Of a stretch of 64,000 nt of DNA, positions 7,235 through 15,772 are shown piece by piece. Position numbers and translations under genes: made by a program. The stretch is from NCBI GenBank assembly GCA_004102785.1, contig SCEJ01000006.1, positions 1-64,000 on the forward strand, given 5' to 3'. Origin of the DNA: Muribaculaceae bacterium Isolate-013 (NCI). GTDB lineage: Bacteria; Bacteroidota; Bacteroidia; Bacteroidales; Muribaculaceae. Under the pieces are notes generated by a model. It ran no database searches. It was not told the DNA's origin and saw only the letters and a list, made by a program, of their open reading frames with translations. Position 1 is the stretch's first letter, and the number at the start of each line of letters is the position of its first letter.

Positions 7235-8917
7235 TCAATAGCGGAACGATGAGCCGCCGAGAAATTCGCGCAGCAGCGATGTGGGTGGGATGTCGCGCTC
7301 GCCGATGGGGCGGAAGTAGTTGAGGAATTTGCGCAGGCGGTAGGCCTCGGCATATTCGGGGCAGTCGTTGGGCACCTCGCGCAGAATGGCCTCGCCGTAG
7401 TCGCGCATCACCCCTAACTCGAATAGGAGCGACGAGTTGAATGTGGAGTCGGCATTTTCCTGATAGGGGAATATCCACCGCTCTTCGCCGCGACGCACCG
7501 ACGGCCAGCGCCGCAGGGTCTCCACTGCCGAGGCTCCGCGGTATTTGTGGTCGCGGATTATGCGGCGCAGCAGGCGGTTGTCGGAAGTGGGTATCCAGTT
7601 GTGGTCGTCGATGGAGAGGGTGGTCAGCGCCGACACGTACACGCGGTATTTCATCCGCTCTTCGATTGAGGCGGTAAGTTCCGGATTGAGGCCGTGTATC
7701 CCCTCCATGAGCAGTATCGATCCCTCTTCAAGGCGCAGGCGCTCGCCGCGGTATTCGCGCCGCCCCAGCTCGAAGTTGTAGGTGGGCAGCTCTATCTCGT
7801 GGCCGTCGAGAAGGCTTTGCAGGTCGCGGTTGAAGAGCTCGAGGTCAAGGGCGTAGAGCGACTCGAAATCGTAGTCGCCCGTTTCGTCGCGCGGGGTGCG
7901 TTCGCGGTCCACGAAATAGTTGTCGAGCGAAATCATCTTGGGCTTCAGCAGGTTGGCAAGCAGATAGATGCCAAGGCGTTTGGTTGTGGTGGTCTTGCCC
8001 GATGATGACGGGCCGGCCACGAGCACCACCCGTGCGCCCCCTTCATGGTAGCGCCGGGTTATCTCGTCGGCGATGGAGGATATTTTCTTGTCGTGCAGCG
8101 CCTCGGCCACCTGTATCAGTTCGGCCGATTTCCCTTTGTCGATGTCGCGGTTTAGCTCGCCCACATTGCTTACGCCGATGATGCGGTCGAAGCGCAGGTT
8201 CTCGTCAAAGGCGCGGTCCATCTTCTCGCGGGTCACATACTGCGCCGGCTCCGAGGGGTTTGACTTGCAGAAGCCGAACAGCAGGAAGCCGTCCTTGTGC
8301 AGGCGAAGGTCGAATACGTCGATATGCCCTGTCGACGGAGCCAGAGCGCCGTAATATGAGTCGATTGCGCCGTCAAGACGGTAGTATGTGGTGTAGAGGT
8401 CGTGCACCGTCTGGAGGAGCAGCACCTTGTCGTCGAGCCCCTCCCGGCGCAGCAGTTCTATGAGGTCGGAGGTGAGTATCTCGTCGCGCTCCAGCGGCAG
8501 GTCGGCCTCGTTCAGGGCGCGCATCCTCCGGCGCAGGTCCTCCACCAGGGCGCGGTCGGGTATCACGGATTTGCCGTCGGCATCGGAGAGGCGGCAGTAA
8601 TATCCCCCTGAAATGGAATGCTCGATGCGGAGGCGCATCCCCGGACGCTCACGCCTTAGGGCGCAGTACAGCATCATGCACAGCGAGCGGATATATACCC
8701 GCTCGCCCGAGCCGGAGGTGCGCGGCAGGTATTCCACCATCTTCGGTCCGAACACCTGGAACTGGAGCGGCTCGGTCTTGTTGTTTACGCGCGCGCAGAT
8801 TGGGCGCTCCTTCTGCGCCATCTCCGCGAGTTCGGGGGTGTGTGCCAGTATTTCGGCCAGGGTCTCGCCTCCCTGCAGGGGCAGGTAGCGGTTTATGTTG
8901 CGGCAATAGATTTCCAT
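7235..8917 (-). CDS. Nucleoside (uridine-type) kinase with threonyl-tRNA-synthetase-like N-terminus
   Basis: 560 aa. The C-terminal half is a P-loop kinase of the uridine kinase/phosphoribulokinase type: Walker A AGPSSSGKTTTTKR at about 301-314, then ISLDNYFVDR, YDFESLYALDLE and LLMEGIHGLNPEL. The N-terminal ~250 residues resemble the TGS/editing-like region of threonyl-tRNA synthetase, the standard architecture of this Bacteroidota family. It probably phosphorylates a pyrimidine nucleoside in salvage; substrate specificity is not visible. Its promoter region is abutted by the MITE at 8975-9293. Confidence 0.88.
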   Translation of the reverse strand: MEIYCRNINRYLPLQGGETLAEILAHTPELAEMAQKERPICARVNNKTEPLQFQVFGPKMVEYLPRTSGSGERVYIRSLCMMLYCALRRERPGMRLRIEHSISGGYYCRLSDADGKSVIPDRALVEDLRRRMRALNEADLPLERDEILTSDLIELLRREGLDDKVLLLQTVHDLYTTYYRLDGAIDSYYGALAPSTGHIDVFDLRLHKDGFLLFGFCKSNPSEPAQYVTREKMDRAFDENLRFDRIIGVSNVGELNRDIDKGKSAELIQVAEALHDKKISSIADEITRRYHEGGARVVLVAGPSSSGKTTTTKRLGIYLLANLLKPKMISLDNYFVDRERTPRDETGDYDFESLYALDLELFNRDLQSLLDGHEIELPTYNFELGRREYRGERLRLEEGSILLMEGIHGLNPELTASIEERMKYRVYVSALTTLSIDDHNWIPTSDNRLLRRIIRDHKYRGASAVETLRRWPSVRRGEERWIFPYQENADSTFNSSLLFELGVMRDYGEAILREVPNDCPEYAEAYRLRKFLNYFRPIGERDIPPTSLLREFLGGSSFRY

Positions 8918-8966
8918 GTCGTCGTGTTGTTGAAACGTTGATTATGTGCGGCTTCGCCCGCAGCTC

Positions 8967-8974
8967 CAAATTTA
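8967..8974 (-). promoter_or_regulatory. Candidate -7 box TAAATTTG of the kinase gene
   Basis: TAAATTTG on the minus strand lies about 50 nt before the kinase ATG. The MITE starts at the very next base (8975), so any -33 element must come from the MITE itself. No TTTG is present at the N20 position, so the insertion may have weakened or replaced the upstream half of the promoter. Confidence 0.45.
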
Positions 8975-9293
8975 GAGGTTGTTTAAAAATAAATGTGAAT
9001 ACCCGGCCGAAAAGTTCGAGGCAGCTTTCGCTCCGAAGCGAAGGAGCTGAGCCCGGCTATGTGACTAAGCTGAAGAGTGAAAGATGCCCGAAATTTTCGG
9101 ACTGTATGGTAATTTCCGTAGCATGTTCTGTTTCAGACTTTGAGATTGTTTAAAGTTACCCTCGCCTTGGCGTCTCTTCTGTTAATGCGATTGAACTCAT
9201 CGGTCACGTAGCCCGCTACGCTCCCTCTTCATTCAATGCGCCTTAACTAAAAGATACGCCACCGGGTATTTACATTTATTTTTAAACAACCTC
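8975..9293. mobile_element. 319-bp MITE-like element with 32-bp terminal inverted repeats
   Basis: The ends, GAGGTTGTTTAAAAATAAAT... at 8975-9006 and its reverse complement at 9262-9293, match over 32 bp with one mismatch (TGTGAAT versus TGTAAAT). TTA flanks both sides (8972-8974 and 9294-9296), consistent with a 3-bp target duplication. Internal inverted pairs are also seen, for example GGCTATGTGAC with GTCACGTAGCC, so the element could fold as a long hairpin. No transposase is encoded. It fills most of the gap between the kinase and the Kdo-kinase-like gene. Confidence 0.75.
9065..9124 (-). other. 19-codon mini-ORF inside the MITE
   Basis: ATG at 9124 to TAG at 9065-9067 encodes MLRKLPYSPKISGIFHSSA. 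The segment 9086-9131 matches 16706-16751, the start of the DUF4249 gene, at 39 of 46 positions by hand alignment, and the peptides align as MLRKLPYSPKISG with MIHKSPYSPRITG. There is no direct evidence of translation. Confidence 0.4.
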
Positions 9294-9331
9294 TTACATA
9301 TTTATGTCTTACATTCCAACAACCTCGCGCG

Positions 9332-10150
9332 TTATTTTGTTGCGCTGCGGCGGTACTTCGGGTTGCCCGGACGGATGAGGCGTTTGAGGGGCTTCTGCAC
9401 ATCATCCTTGAGCCACAGGAACCGCCTGAGCACCCCTAAGGCGCGGAGACGGGTGGCCTCTGGGTCCCATCCCATGTCGCGGGCCAGCGCCCGGGCCAGG
9501 CGTGAGGTCTCGGCTTCCACTATGTTGATGCGGCGGAACATCGACATCAGCCTGCGGCGGCTGCGCACCCCGAAGTCGGTGCGGTTCACATCGACATACA
9601 CGAAACGGTATTCCCCCGCCGGGGTGCCGGTGCGCAGCAGCACGTTGCCGGGCGAGAAGTCGCGGAAAAGCACTCCGGCGCGGAACAGCCGCCCCATCTC
9701 CTGTCCGAGCGCCTCAACCAGGGCGTCGCGGTCGGGCCACTCCTCCCAGCAGCGGGTCTGCCGCACGGCATCCTCCTGGGCGCATACGTAGAAGGCGCGC
9801 TCCAGGAACCATCGGCCGGCGCTTCGCGCCGAGCAGGTCATCAGCGGCTGCGGCGTGTCGAATCCCAGTGCCAGAAGCCGCCGGGCGTTGTCGTAGGAGT
9901 GGCGTCCCTTGTCGAATCGCAGCCGTCCGTAAATCAGTTTTTTGAGTGCGCCTCCGCGGCGGAATGCCTTGATGTTTACCTTCCGGCCGGAGGGGAGGGT
10001 GTGCACGTACAGCCGGTTGCGGCCGTCGTACACCAGCTCTGCCCCCGTGGGGATTTCTCCGCGCAGCAGGGTGCCGGCCAGGGCGCTCAGCCCGTCGGTG
10101 TCGGCCGGGCTGAGCTCCGGATTAATAATTATATCGGAAGAGATGCTCAA
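9332..10150 (-). CDS. LPS (Kdo/WaaP-type) kinase family protein
   Basis: A 272-aa protein kinase-like fold enzyme. The catalytic loop is seen as VLFRDFSPGNVLL (Asp, Asn) and the metal-binding Asp region as FVYVDVNRTDFG; an N-terminal KAFRRGGALKKLIYGRLR segment supplies the basic nucleotide-binding part and resembles KdkA/InaA proteins. It probably phosphorylates Kdo or a heptose in the LPS inner core at the cytoplasmic face. The start lies 29 nt inside the 3' end of the fucosyltransferase-like gene, and it is the last gene of the PAP2-GT2-GT11 operon. The C-terminus is basic. Confidence 0.8.
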   Translation of the reverse strand: MSISSDIIINPELSPADTDGLSALAGTLLRGEIPTGAELVYDGRNRLYVHTLPSGRKVNIKAFRRGGALKKLIYGRLRFDKGRHSYDNARRLLALGFDTPQPLMTCSARSAGRWFLERAFYVCAQEDAVRQTRCWEEWPDRDALVEALGQEMGRLFRAGVLFRDFSPGNVLLRTGTPAGEYRFVYVDVNRTDFGVRSRRRLMSMFRRINIVEAETSRLARALARDMGWDPEATRLRALGVLRRFLWLKDDVQKPLKRLIRPGNPKYRRSATK

Positions 10151-10958
10151 AATCTGAAAAGTCGTTGAGAGTGAACTTTTTGTCGGGGTCGGTGATGAAG
10201 TAGAGCGGTTGGTCGCGGTACATCGCCGCTACCAGCGAGTAGGTGCTCGGCGGCCCTATGATGTAGTCGCACTGCGACAGGGCGCGGAGGTCGCTCTCGG
10301 CCGAGCCGCAGGGGAAGAGGAGCTCGCCGGTGCGCACGTCGGTCTCGGCCGAGTAATACTGCAGGTCGATTTCAGGGTCGTTGGTGAACACTGCCACATT
10401 CACCTGCACATCGCGCTGGGCCATAAGCTCCACGAAGCGGTTGATTATCTCGAGATACTGGCGGTCGGTGTAGAAGTAGCGTCCGCCGTTCCAGCGGGCA
10501 TAGTCGCCACGGCGTATGTGTACCCCCAGCCACACCGACCCTTCGGCCGCGGAGGGGAGGAGAGGCACGTCGTTGTCGGTCTCGTCAAAGGAGAATAGCC
10601 CGGTGATTTCGCTGCGGTATTTAAGGAAGAGCTCGTAGTGGCGCACCCACCAGCCGGAGAGCACCACCCCGGTGCGGGCATGGCGCAGCAGCTTGCGCTC
10701 GCGGCTGGCAAGGCTGCCGGGCGACAGCAGGGGGGAGTCATAGTCAACCGTGGGTATGATTTTAAGCGCGGAGGCATATTTTGCCCACAGGTAGCTCCAC
10801 AGGTTGTGCCCCTTGGTGTGGCATATCCTGAACCCCTTGTATTTGTAGGAGAAGCGCATCGATATGGCGTTGAGGCCATGTTCGCGCGCCCAGGCATAGG
10901 CGTGGCCGAACTGCAGGATGTTGTTGCAAAGCCGCCCTTTGTCCTTTACATATATCAT
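10122..10958 (-). CDS. GT11-like glycosyltransferase (alpha-1,2-fucosyltransferase family)
   Basis: 278 aa. The N-terminal GRLCNNILQFGHAYAWA is a variant of the GRLGNxxFQ motif, and WLGVHIRRGDYARW carries the HxRRGDY sequence used for GDP-fucose binding in GT11. The C-terminal QCDYIIGPPSTYSLVAA motif corresponds to the SxFSwW region. It probably adds a terminal fucose or related sugar to LPS. The Gly-to-Cys change in GRLCN is unusual for the first motif. It is flanked by a GT2 gene (4-nt overlap) and the LPS kinase. Confidence 0.75.
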   Translation of the reverse strand: MIYVKDKGRLCNNILQFGHAYAWAREHGLNAISMRFSYKYKGFRICHTKGHNLWSYLWAKYASALKIIPTVDYDSPLLSPGSLASRERKLLRHARTGVVLSGWWVRHYELFLKYRSEITGLFSFDETDNDVPLLPSAAEGSVWLGVHIRRGDYARWNGGRYFYTDRQYLEIINRFVELMAQRDVQVNVAVFTNDPEIDLQYYSAETDVRTGELLFPCGSAESDLRALSQCDYIIGPPSTYSLVAAMYRDQPLYFITDPDKKFTLNDFSDFEHLFRYNY

Positions 10959-11749
10959 AAGTTTGTTTTCTCTTTGTTCTTTGCGTGATATTTCCTTTCG
11001 GCGAGCTTACAGCATATCAGAGCCTCGTTGCAGGCACCCTGCACCGACAGGACCAGCCCTGGCAGGCCGTCGCGCCATCCCCCCTTGAGGAGATATTTGC
11101 GCAGAAATATGAATGCGGGGCGCCACAGCAGGTCGGCGCCCGGATGGCGCCTTCGGCCGGCCTTGCGGTCGGCCTCGTAGGTTGAATAGCGCAGGTGCTT
11201 GTCGGCGCGTGAGTGCACCGATTCGTTAGCCAGGTGGATGAACGCCAACTCCTTGCGCCGCGCGGGGATAGCATCGGTGCGTCCGTCGATTTGCGGTATG
11301 GCATGGATTGTGGCCGGCCACCGGCATTTGTCGCGGCGGAAGAAGCGCAGCACCGGGTCGGGGTAGCCCGAGTGCATCTCGCGCCCCATGAAGTAGTTGC
11401 GGCGCGGTATATAGAGGCCGTCGGGGGCGTCGGCGCTCCCGGCCATCCTGCGCAGGAAGGCGGTAAGTTCGGGGGGCACCAGCTCGTCGGCGTCGACCTC
11501 CAGCACCCATCCGTGTGAGGCATGGTCAATGCCGAACTGCCGGGCAGGCTCCACGATGCGGTGCTCGCCGCGGGGAAAGGTGACTACGCGCGCACCCTTC
11601 TGCCGGGCTATGTCGCAGGTGTCGTCGGTGCTCTCCATATCGACCACAAGTAGTTCGTCGAACCCTTGCAGGGTGTCGAGCACGCGCCCCAGATGCTCGC
11701 GGGCGTTGTAGGTGTGCACAATGGCGGTGATGCGGTTGTCGTGGGTCAT
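10955..11749 (-). CDS. GT2 family glycosyltransferase (WaaE/KdtX-like)
   Basis: 264 aa with the GT-A start ITAIVHTYNAREHLGRVLDT, LLVVDMESTDDTCDIA, and the DxD-type metal site VLEVDADELVPPEL. The central region (FMGREMHSGYPDPVLRFFRR) matches the pattern of LPS core beta-glucosyltransferases of the WaaE type. It begins 7 nt downstream of the PAP2 gene and overlaps the next gene by 4 nt, so the three genes are probably co-transcribed. Expected to work at the cytoplasmic face of the inner membrane on the LPS core. Confidence 0.85.
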   Translation of the reverse strand: MTHDNRITAIVHTYNAREHLGRVLDTLQGFDELLVVDMESTDDTCDIARQKGARVVTFPRGEHRIVEPARQFGIDHASHGWVLEVDADELVPPELTAFLRRMAGSADAPDGLYIPRRNYFMGREMHSGYPDPVLRFFRRDKCRWPATIHAIPQIDGRTDAIPARRKELAFIHLANESVHSRADKHLRYSTYEADRKAGRRRHPGADLLWRPAFIFLRKYLLKGGWRDGLPGLVLSVQGACNEALICCKLAERKYHAKNKEKTNL

Positions 11750-11756
11750 GGCGTGG

Positions 11757-12677
11757 TCAGAATGTGTAGCTCAGGTTTATGCCGGCGCAGTGGCCTGTGG
11801 CGAAAGGCGCGGCCATCACCATCTGGCCGCTCTGCTGTTTTTTCTGCTGGCGTATGAGCAGCTCCTGGCGGTGCATCCGCTCGCGTTTGCGGAATATCTT
11901 CGGATAGATCCAGTAGGCGAAGGTGGTGGAGAGGTAGCCCAGGGCGGCGCCACCCACCACATCGTTGATCCAGTGGCGGTTGTTGTAGATGCGCAGGTAG
12001 GCCACGGCCGTGGCGACCATGTAGCCCGACATGGCCACCCACTTGTTGTGGTTCCAGTATTCGCGGCGCATATATTCGGCTCCCATGAAGGCGGTGCCGG
12101 TGTGGCCCGAGGGGAAGGAGTTGCGGGCCTGGGAATCGGGGCGCTGCTCGCTGAAGGCGAATTTCAGGGTGTTGTTGAGCACAGCGAATGTGGCGGCCGA
12201 CATGGCCAGCAGTATCGTCTTGTCGAGGAAGTTGTGGTCCCCCTTGTAGCCGCAGGCGTAGAGCAGATATGGGGCGGCGGCGGGGAGATACTGGAGGTAG
12301 TTGTCGACGGTGGTCTTGTTCTTGCCATGGTTCGAGAGGTGCTTCTGCGCCTCCTCGCGCCAGTGCACCAGGAAGGGGGTGCGCACGAAGAGCGATGCCA
12401 CGGTGAAGGTTGCCGCCGGCACCACGAATTCTGCCACCGGGAATTTACCGCCGCCGCCGTCTGTGGCGGTGCTGTCGGCATCGGTGCGGATAATGAGCTG
12501 GGTGTCGCCGTATATGTCGTCGGGGGCGGTTTCCTCCCCGTGGATAATCAGCATTGTATCAGGGCGGGCTATGGCCGTCTCAGGCACCAGGAGCACGGCC
12601 GAGTCGGGCTGTTCCTGCGCCCCGGCGCCGGCCGCCGCCGCCATAAGCAATATGAGGGTGAATAGGATTCTATGCAT
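11757..12677 (-). CDS. PAP2-family phosphatase, secreted/membrane
   Basis: A 306-aa protein with an N-terminal signal sequence ending near AGAGAQ. The acid phosphatase signature is complete: KFAFSEQRPD (KxxxxxxRP), NSFPSGHTGTAF (PSGH) and YLRIYNNRHWINDVVGG (RxxxxxHxxxD). Several hydrophobic segments surround these, placing the active site in the periplasm. Given the neighbours (GT2, GT11, LPS kinase, and a divergent EptA), lipid A or undecaprenyl pyrophosphate is a reasonable substrate, but this is inference. Met at 12677 (MHRILFTLIL) was chosen because it starts the signal peptide. Confidence 0.82.
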   Translation of the reverse strand: MHRILFTLILLMAAAAGAGAQEQPDSAVLLVPETAIARPDTMLIIHGEETAPDDIYGDTQLIIRTDADSTATDGGGGKFPVAEFVVPAATFTVASLFVRTPFLVHWREEAQKHLSNHGKNKTTVDNYLQYLPAAAPYLLYACGYKGDHNFLDKTILLAMSAATFAVLNNTLKFAFSEQRPDSQARNSFPSGHTGTAFMGAEYMRREYWNHNKWVAMSGYMVATAVAYLRIYNNRHWINDVVGGAALGYLSTTFAYWIYPKIFRKRERMHRQELLIRQQKKQQSGQMVMAAPFATGHCAGINLSYTF

Positions 12678-12695
12678 CTGTTTACAAATAATGTG

Positions 12696-12732
12696 CAAAA
12701 TTACGACTTTTGAAAGATTATAGCTAACTTTG
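12696..12732. promoter_or_regulatory. Divergent -7 boxes between PAP2 gene and eptA
   Basis: The minus strand has TAATTTTG (12703-12696), about 18 nt before the PAP2 start. The plus strand has TAACTTTG (12725-12732), 11 nt before the eptA ATG. The two boxes are about 20 nt apart, so RNA polymerase binding at one would block the other. Confidence 0.5.
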
Positions 12733-12743
12733 ACGTCGGAAAA

Positions 12744-14504
12744 ATGGGTTACTTATCTTATATCTTGGTTGCCGTGGCCGTGTGGGCCGCGGTGTATCTT
12801 CTGTATCTCGGCCTGTCGAAGGGGCTTTCCGCCTCGGCGCGCCATCAGCAGGCCTCGCGCTTCGCCATTGCCTCGGTGCTGGCGGTGGCGCCTTTTGCCG
12901 TGGCCGGTGTGGAGCGGTTTGACATCCCTCTGGGGGCGATTGTGGCCCTCTCGACGCTGTGGTGCCTTACATACCCGGTAATCGACCTTTTCTCGCGCCG
13001 CGCACATGCCACTGAAATCGACAATAAAATGGATTTCGCTTTCGGCCTCTACCTCTGCTCGCTGCTGTCGGCGCTGTGGCTGGCCTTGCAGGCGTTGTGG
13101 CCCGGCAACGCTGTGGCTGGTGCGTTTATGGCGGCCGTGGAGATTCCGCTGGCATGGATTCCGCTTGGGCAGATTGTGTATGCCGCCATATATGGCCGCG
13201 GTGTTGACCACGACGGCCTCCGGCTGGTGATGAACACCTACCCCAGCGAGGTGTGGGAATATCTGCGCTCCTTCCCGCTGTGGGCTTCGCTTGTGGGGGT
13301 GCTCGGCTGCCTGGGCTTCACGGCGCTGTGGTTCGTGTGGGATATCGGGGCGGCCACCCCGGTGGCCGCCGGATGGTGGCGCCCGGCGCTGCTCCTGCTG
13401 CTGGCCGCGGTTGCTGCGGCGATTGCTTTCAGGGGAGAGCATTCCCCCTGGCGCAGGGCGGGAGTGCTGACGCTATGGTTCGACAACCTTGAATATATAC
13501 GCCTCAACCGGCTTTATGCCTCGCGGGCCGGGGAACGGATGCGCTCTTTCGGCAAACTTACCCCGCGGGCGTCTCACCGGCCGCGCACGTTCGTGCTCGT
13601 GATAGGGGAGTCGGCCTCGCGCGAGTATATGAGTGCGTTCACTCCGCAGCCGGGAGAGGTCGACAATACCCCCTGGCTTTCAGCCCTGGCAGCCGGTGCC
13701 GAAGCTCCGGCGGTGCTTTTCACCGACGCCTATTCATGCCATTTCCAGACTGTGCCGACCCTCACGTCGGCTCTTACGGCCTCAAACCAGAAGGTCCCGG
13801 TGAAGTTCCACAGGGCTCCATCGGTGGTCGACGCCGCCCATGCCCTCGGCATGAAGGTGTGGTGGTATTCCAACCAGAGCCATATCGGCGCCAACGACAC
13901 TCCGGTGTCGCTCATGGCCGAAAGTGCCGACGACTGTGCCTGGACCCGCCTGGCCCTCAACCGCATACCCTACGACGAGGCGCTCCTCGATTTCCTGCCG
14001 CGTGTCACTCCCGACACCGACAATCTTCTGGTGCTCCACCTCAAGGGGTCGCATTTCAATTATGAGAGCCGCTACCCGGCGGAGATGGCGCTCTACCCCC
14101 CGGCGCCGGGCAAGGAGGGGTATGAGGCTCATTACCGCAATTCGCTGGCTTATACCGACAGGGTGCTCGCGCAGGTCTACGATTACTGCCGCGCCAACCT
14201 CAACCTCGCCGCAATGATTTATTGCTCCGACCATGCCGACATACCCACCTCGCGGCGCTCGCCGGTGTTCAACGGTGTGGCGCGCCTGAAAATCCCGCTG
14301 TTCGTGGCATTGTCGCCCGGATATGCGGCCGAAAATCCCTCGCTCCTCCGGGGGCTGCGGAGTATGGCGCCACACCTGTTTGTCAACGATTTTCTCTATG
14401 ACCTTACCCTCGCCGTCCTCTCCCCCGACCAGTTCCCTCTCCCCACCCTCACTCCGCCCCTCTTCTCCCTCCTAGGCTCTCTCCCTCTGCCCTCTGACTC
14501 CTAA
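12744..14504 (+). CDS. Phosphoethanolamine transferase (EptA-like, sulfatase fold)
   Basis: 586 aa. The N-terminal ~230 residues contain five or more membrane segments. The periplasmic alkaline-phosphatase-fold domain follows, with FVLVIGESASREYMSAF (metal site), the nucleophilic Thr in CHFQTVPTLTSALTASN, LHLKGSHFNYESRYP, and the metal-binding CSDHAD. Such enzymes move phosphoethanolamine from phosphatidylethanolamine to lipid A phosphates and lower polymyxin sensitivity. The last ~30 residues are encoded by a pyrimidine-rich tract and look unlike a normal family end. It is divergent from the PAP2/LPS operon. Confidence 0.88.
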   Translation: MGYLSYILVAVAVWAAVYLLYLGLSKGLSASARHQQASRFAIASVLAVAPFAVAGVERFDIPLGAIVALSTLWCLTYPVIDLFSRRAHATEIDNKMDFAFGLYLCSLLSALWLALQALWPGNAVAGAFMAAVEIPLAWIPLGQIVYAAIYGRGVDHDGLRLVMNTYPSEVWEYLRSFPLWASLVGVLGCLGFTALWFVWDIGAATPVAAGWWRPALLLLLAAVAAAIAFRGEHSPWRRAGVLTLWFDNLEYIRLNRLYASRAGERMRSFGKLTPRASHRPRTFVLVIGESASREYMSAFTPQPGEVDNTPWLSALAAGAEAPAVLFTDAYSCHFQTVPTLTSALTASNQKVPVKFHRAPSVVDAAHALGMKVWWYSNQSHIGANDTPVSLMAESADDCAWTRLALNRIPYDEALLDFLPRVTPDTDNLLVLHLKGSHFNYESRYPAEMALYPPAPGKEGYEAHYRNSLAYTDRVLAQVYDYCRANLNLAAMIYCSDHADIPTSRRSPVFNGVARLKIPLFVALSPGYAAENPSLLRGLRSMAPHLFVNDFLYDLTLAVLSPDQFPLPTLTPPLFSLLGSLPLPSDS

Positions 14505-14531
14505 CCTTTTAAATAACCTCCAACCTCTCAG

Positions 14532-15764
14532 ATGGTTCTCAACTATATCTGGATAGCGTTCTTTTTTCTGGCTTTCGCCATGGCCGTTTACCGCTCGCTG
14601 GTGATGGGCGAAGTGGCCGTGTGGTCCGACATCATGTCGTCCTCTTTCTCGTCGGCGGCCACTGCTTTTGAAATATCAATCGGTCTAACCGGTGTCCTCG
14701 CCCTATGGCTGGGTCTGATGAAAATCGGCGAACGGGCCGGGGTGGTGCGCTTCTTCGGCCGCATGATTTCTCCTTTGTTCTGCCAGCTTTTTCCCGGAGT
14801 GCCGAAGGATCACCCGGCTATGGGGTCGGTGTTCATGAATGTATCGGCCAACATGCTCGGCCTTGACAATGCCGCAACTCCGCTCGGCCTCAAGGCCATG
14901 CAGGAGCTCCAGACTCTCAACCCGCGCAAGGATACGGCCACCGACGCCATGATTATGTTTTTGATTCTCAACGCTTCGGGGCTGTGCTTCATTCCGATTT
15001 CAATCATTATGTACCGCTCGCAGGCCGGGGCGGCAAACCCTACTGATGTGTTTCTGCCCATACTCCTTGCCACTTTCATCTCCACTATGGTGGGTATCGT
15101 GGCCTTGTGTCTGCGCCAGCGCATTCGTCTGCTCGACCCGGTGCTCCTCACGTGGCTGCTGGGGATGGCCGCGGTGATTTTCGGCACCGTGTGGGTCTTC
15201 TCGGGCATGGAGGGGGAGGCTGTGGAGCGATGGTCGGGCTTCGTGGCCAACTTTCTGCTTTTCAGTGTTATCATCGCTTTCCTGGGCGCCGGGCTGGTGA
15301 AGCGTGTCAACATGTATGAGGCTTTTATCGAGGGTGCCCGTGAGGGGTTCCGGACGGCTGTGACTATTATCCCCTATCTTGTGGCCATACTTGTGGCCAT
15401 AGGGATGTTCCGCGCCTCGGGCGCCATGGCTCTGCTCACCGACGGCATGACCGCCGCCGTGGCGTTCTTTGGCTTCGACACCCAGTGGGTCGAGGCGCTC
15501 CCCACGGCCCTGATGAAACCTCTCAGCGGCTCGGGGTCGCGCGGCATGATGGTCGACCTCATGGCCACTCACGGCCCCGACGCTTTCGTGTCGCGCGTCA
15601 GCGCGGCCATCCAGGGCTCTACCGACACGATGTTTTACGTGCTGGCCGTATATTTCGGCTCCATCGGTGTGCGTCGCACCCGCTACGCCGTGCCCTACGC
15701 TCTGCTGGCCGACCTTTCAGGCTCCGTAGCCGGCATCATCGCCGCCTATATCTTCTTCGGCTGA
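14532..15764 (+). CDS. Fused SpmA-SpmB nucleoside-recognition-domain membrane protein
   Basis: A 410-aa polytopic membrane protein made of two homologous Gate/nucleoside-recognition halves. The first half carries NMLGLDNAATPLGLKAMQEL, characteristic of SpmA; the second carries PTALMKPLSGSGSRGMMVD and AIQGSTDTMFYVLAVYFGS, characteristic of SpmB. These are separate proteins in sporulating Firmicutes and fused in Bacteroidota, where the role is unknown and unrelated to sporulation. It lies 27 nt after eptA on the same strand, so co-transcription is likely. Confidence 0.88.
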   Translation: MVLNYIWIAFFFLAFAMAVYRSLVMGEVAVWSDIMSSSFSSAATAFEISIGLTGVLALWLGLMKIGERAGVVRFFGRMISPLFCQLFPGVPKDHPAMGSVFMNVSANMLGLDNAATPLGLKAMQELQTLNPRKDTATDAMIMFLILNASGLCFIPISIIMYRSQAGAANPTDVFLPILLATFISTMVGIVALCLRQRIRLLDPVLLTWLLGMAAVIFGTVWVFSGMEGEAVERWSGFVANFLLFSVIIAFLGAGLVKRVNMYEAFIEGAREGFRTAVTIIPYLVAILVAIGMFRASGAMALLTDGMTAAVAFFGFDTQWVEALPTALMKPLSGSGSRGMMVDLMATHGPDAFVSRVSAAIQGSTDTMFYVLAVYFGSIGVRRTRYAVPYALLADLSGSVAGIIAAYIFFG

Positions 15765-15772
15765 CGGCCGCT

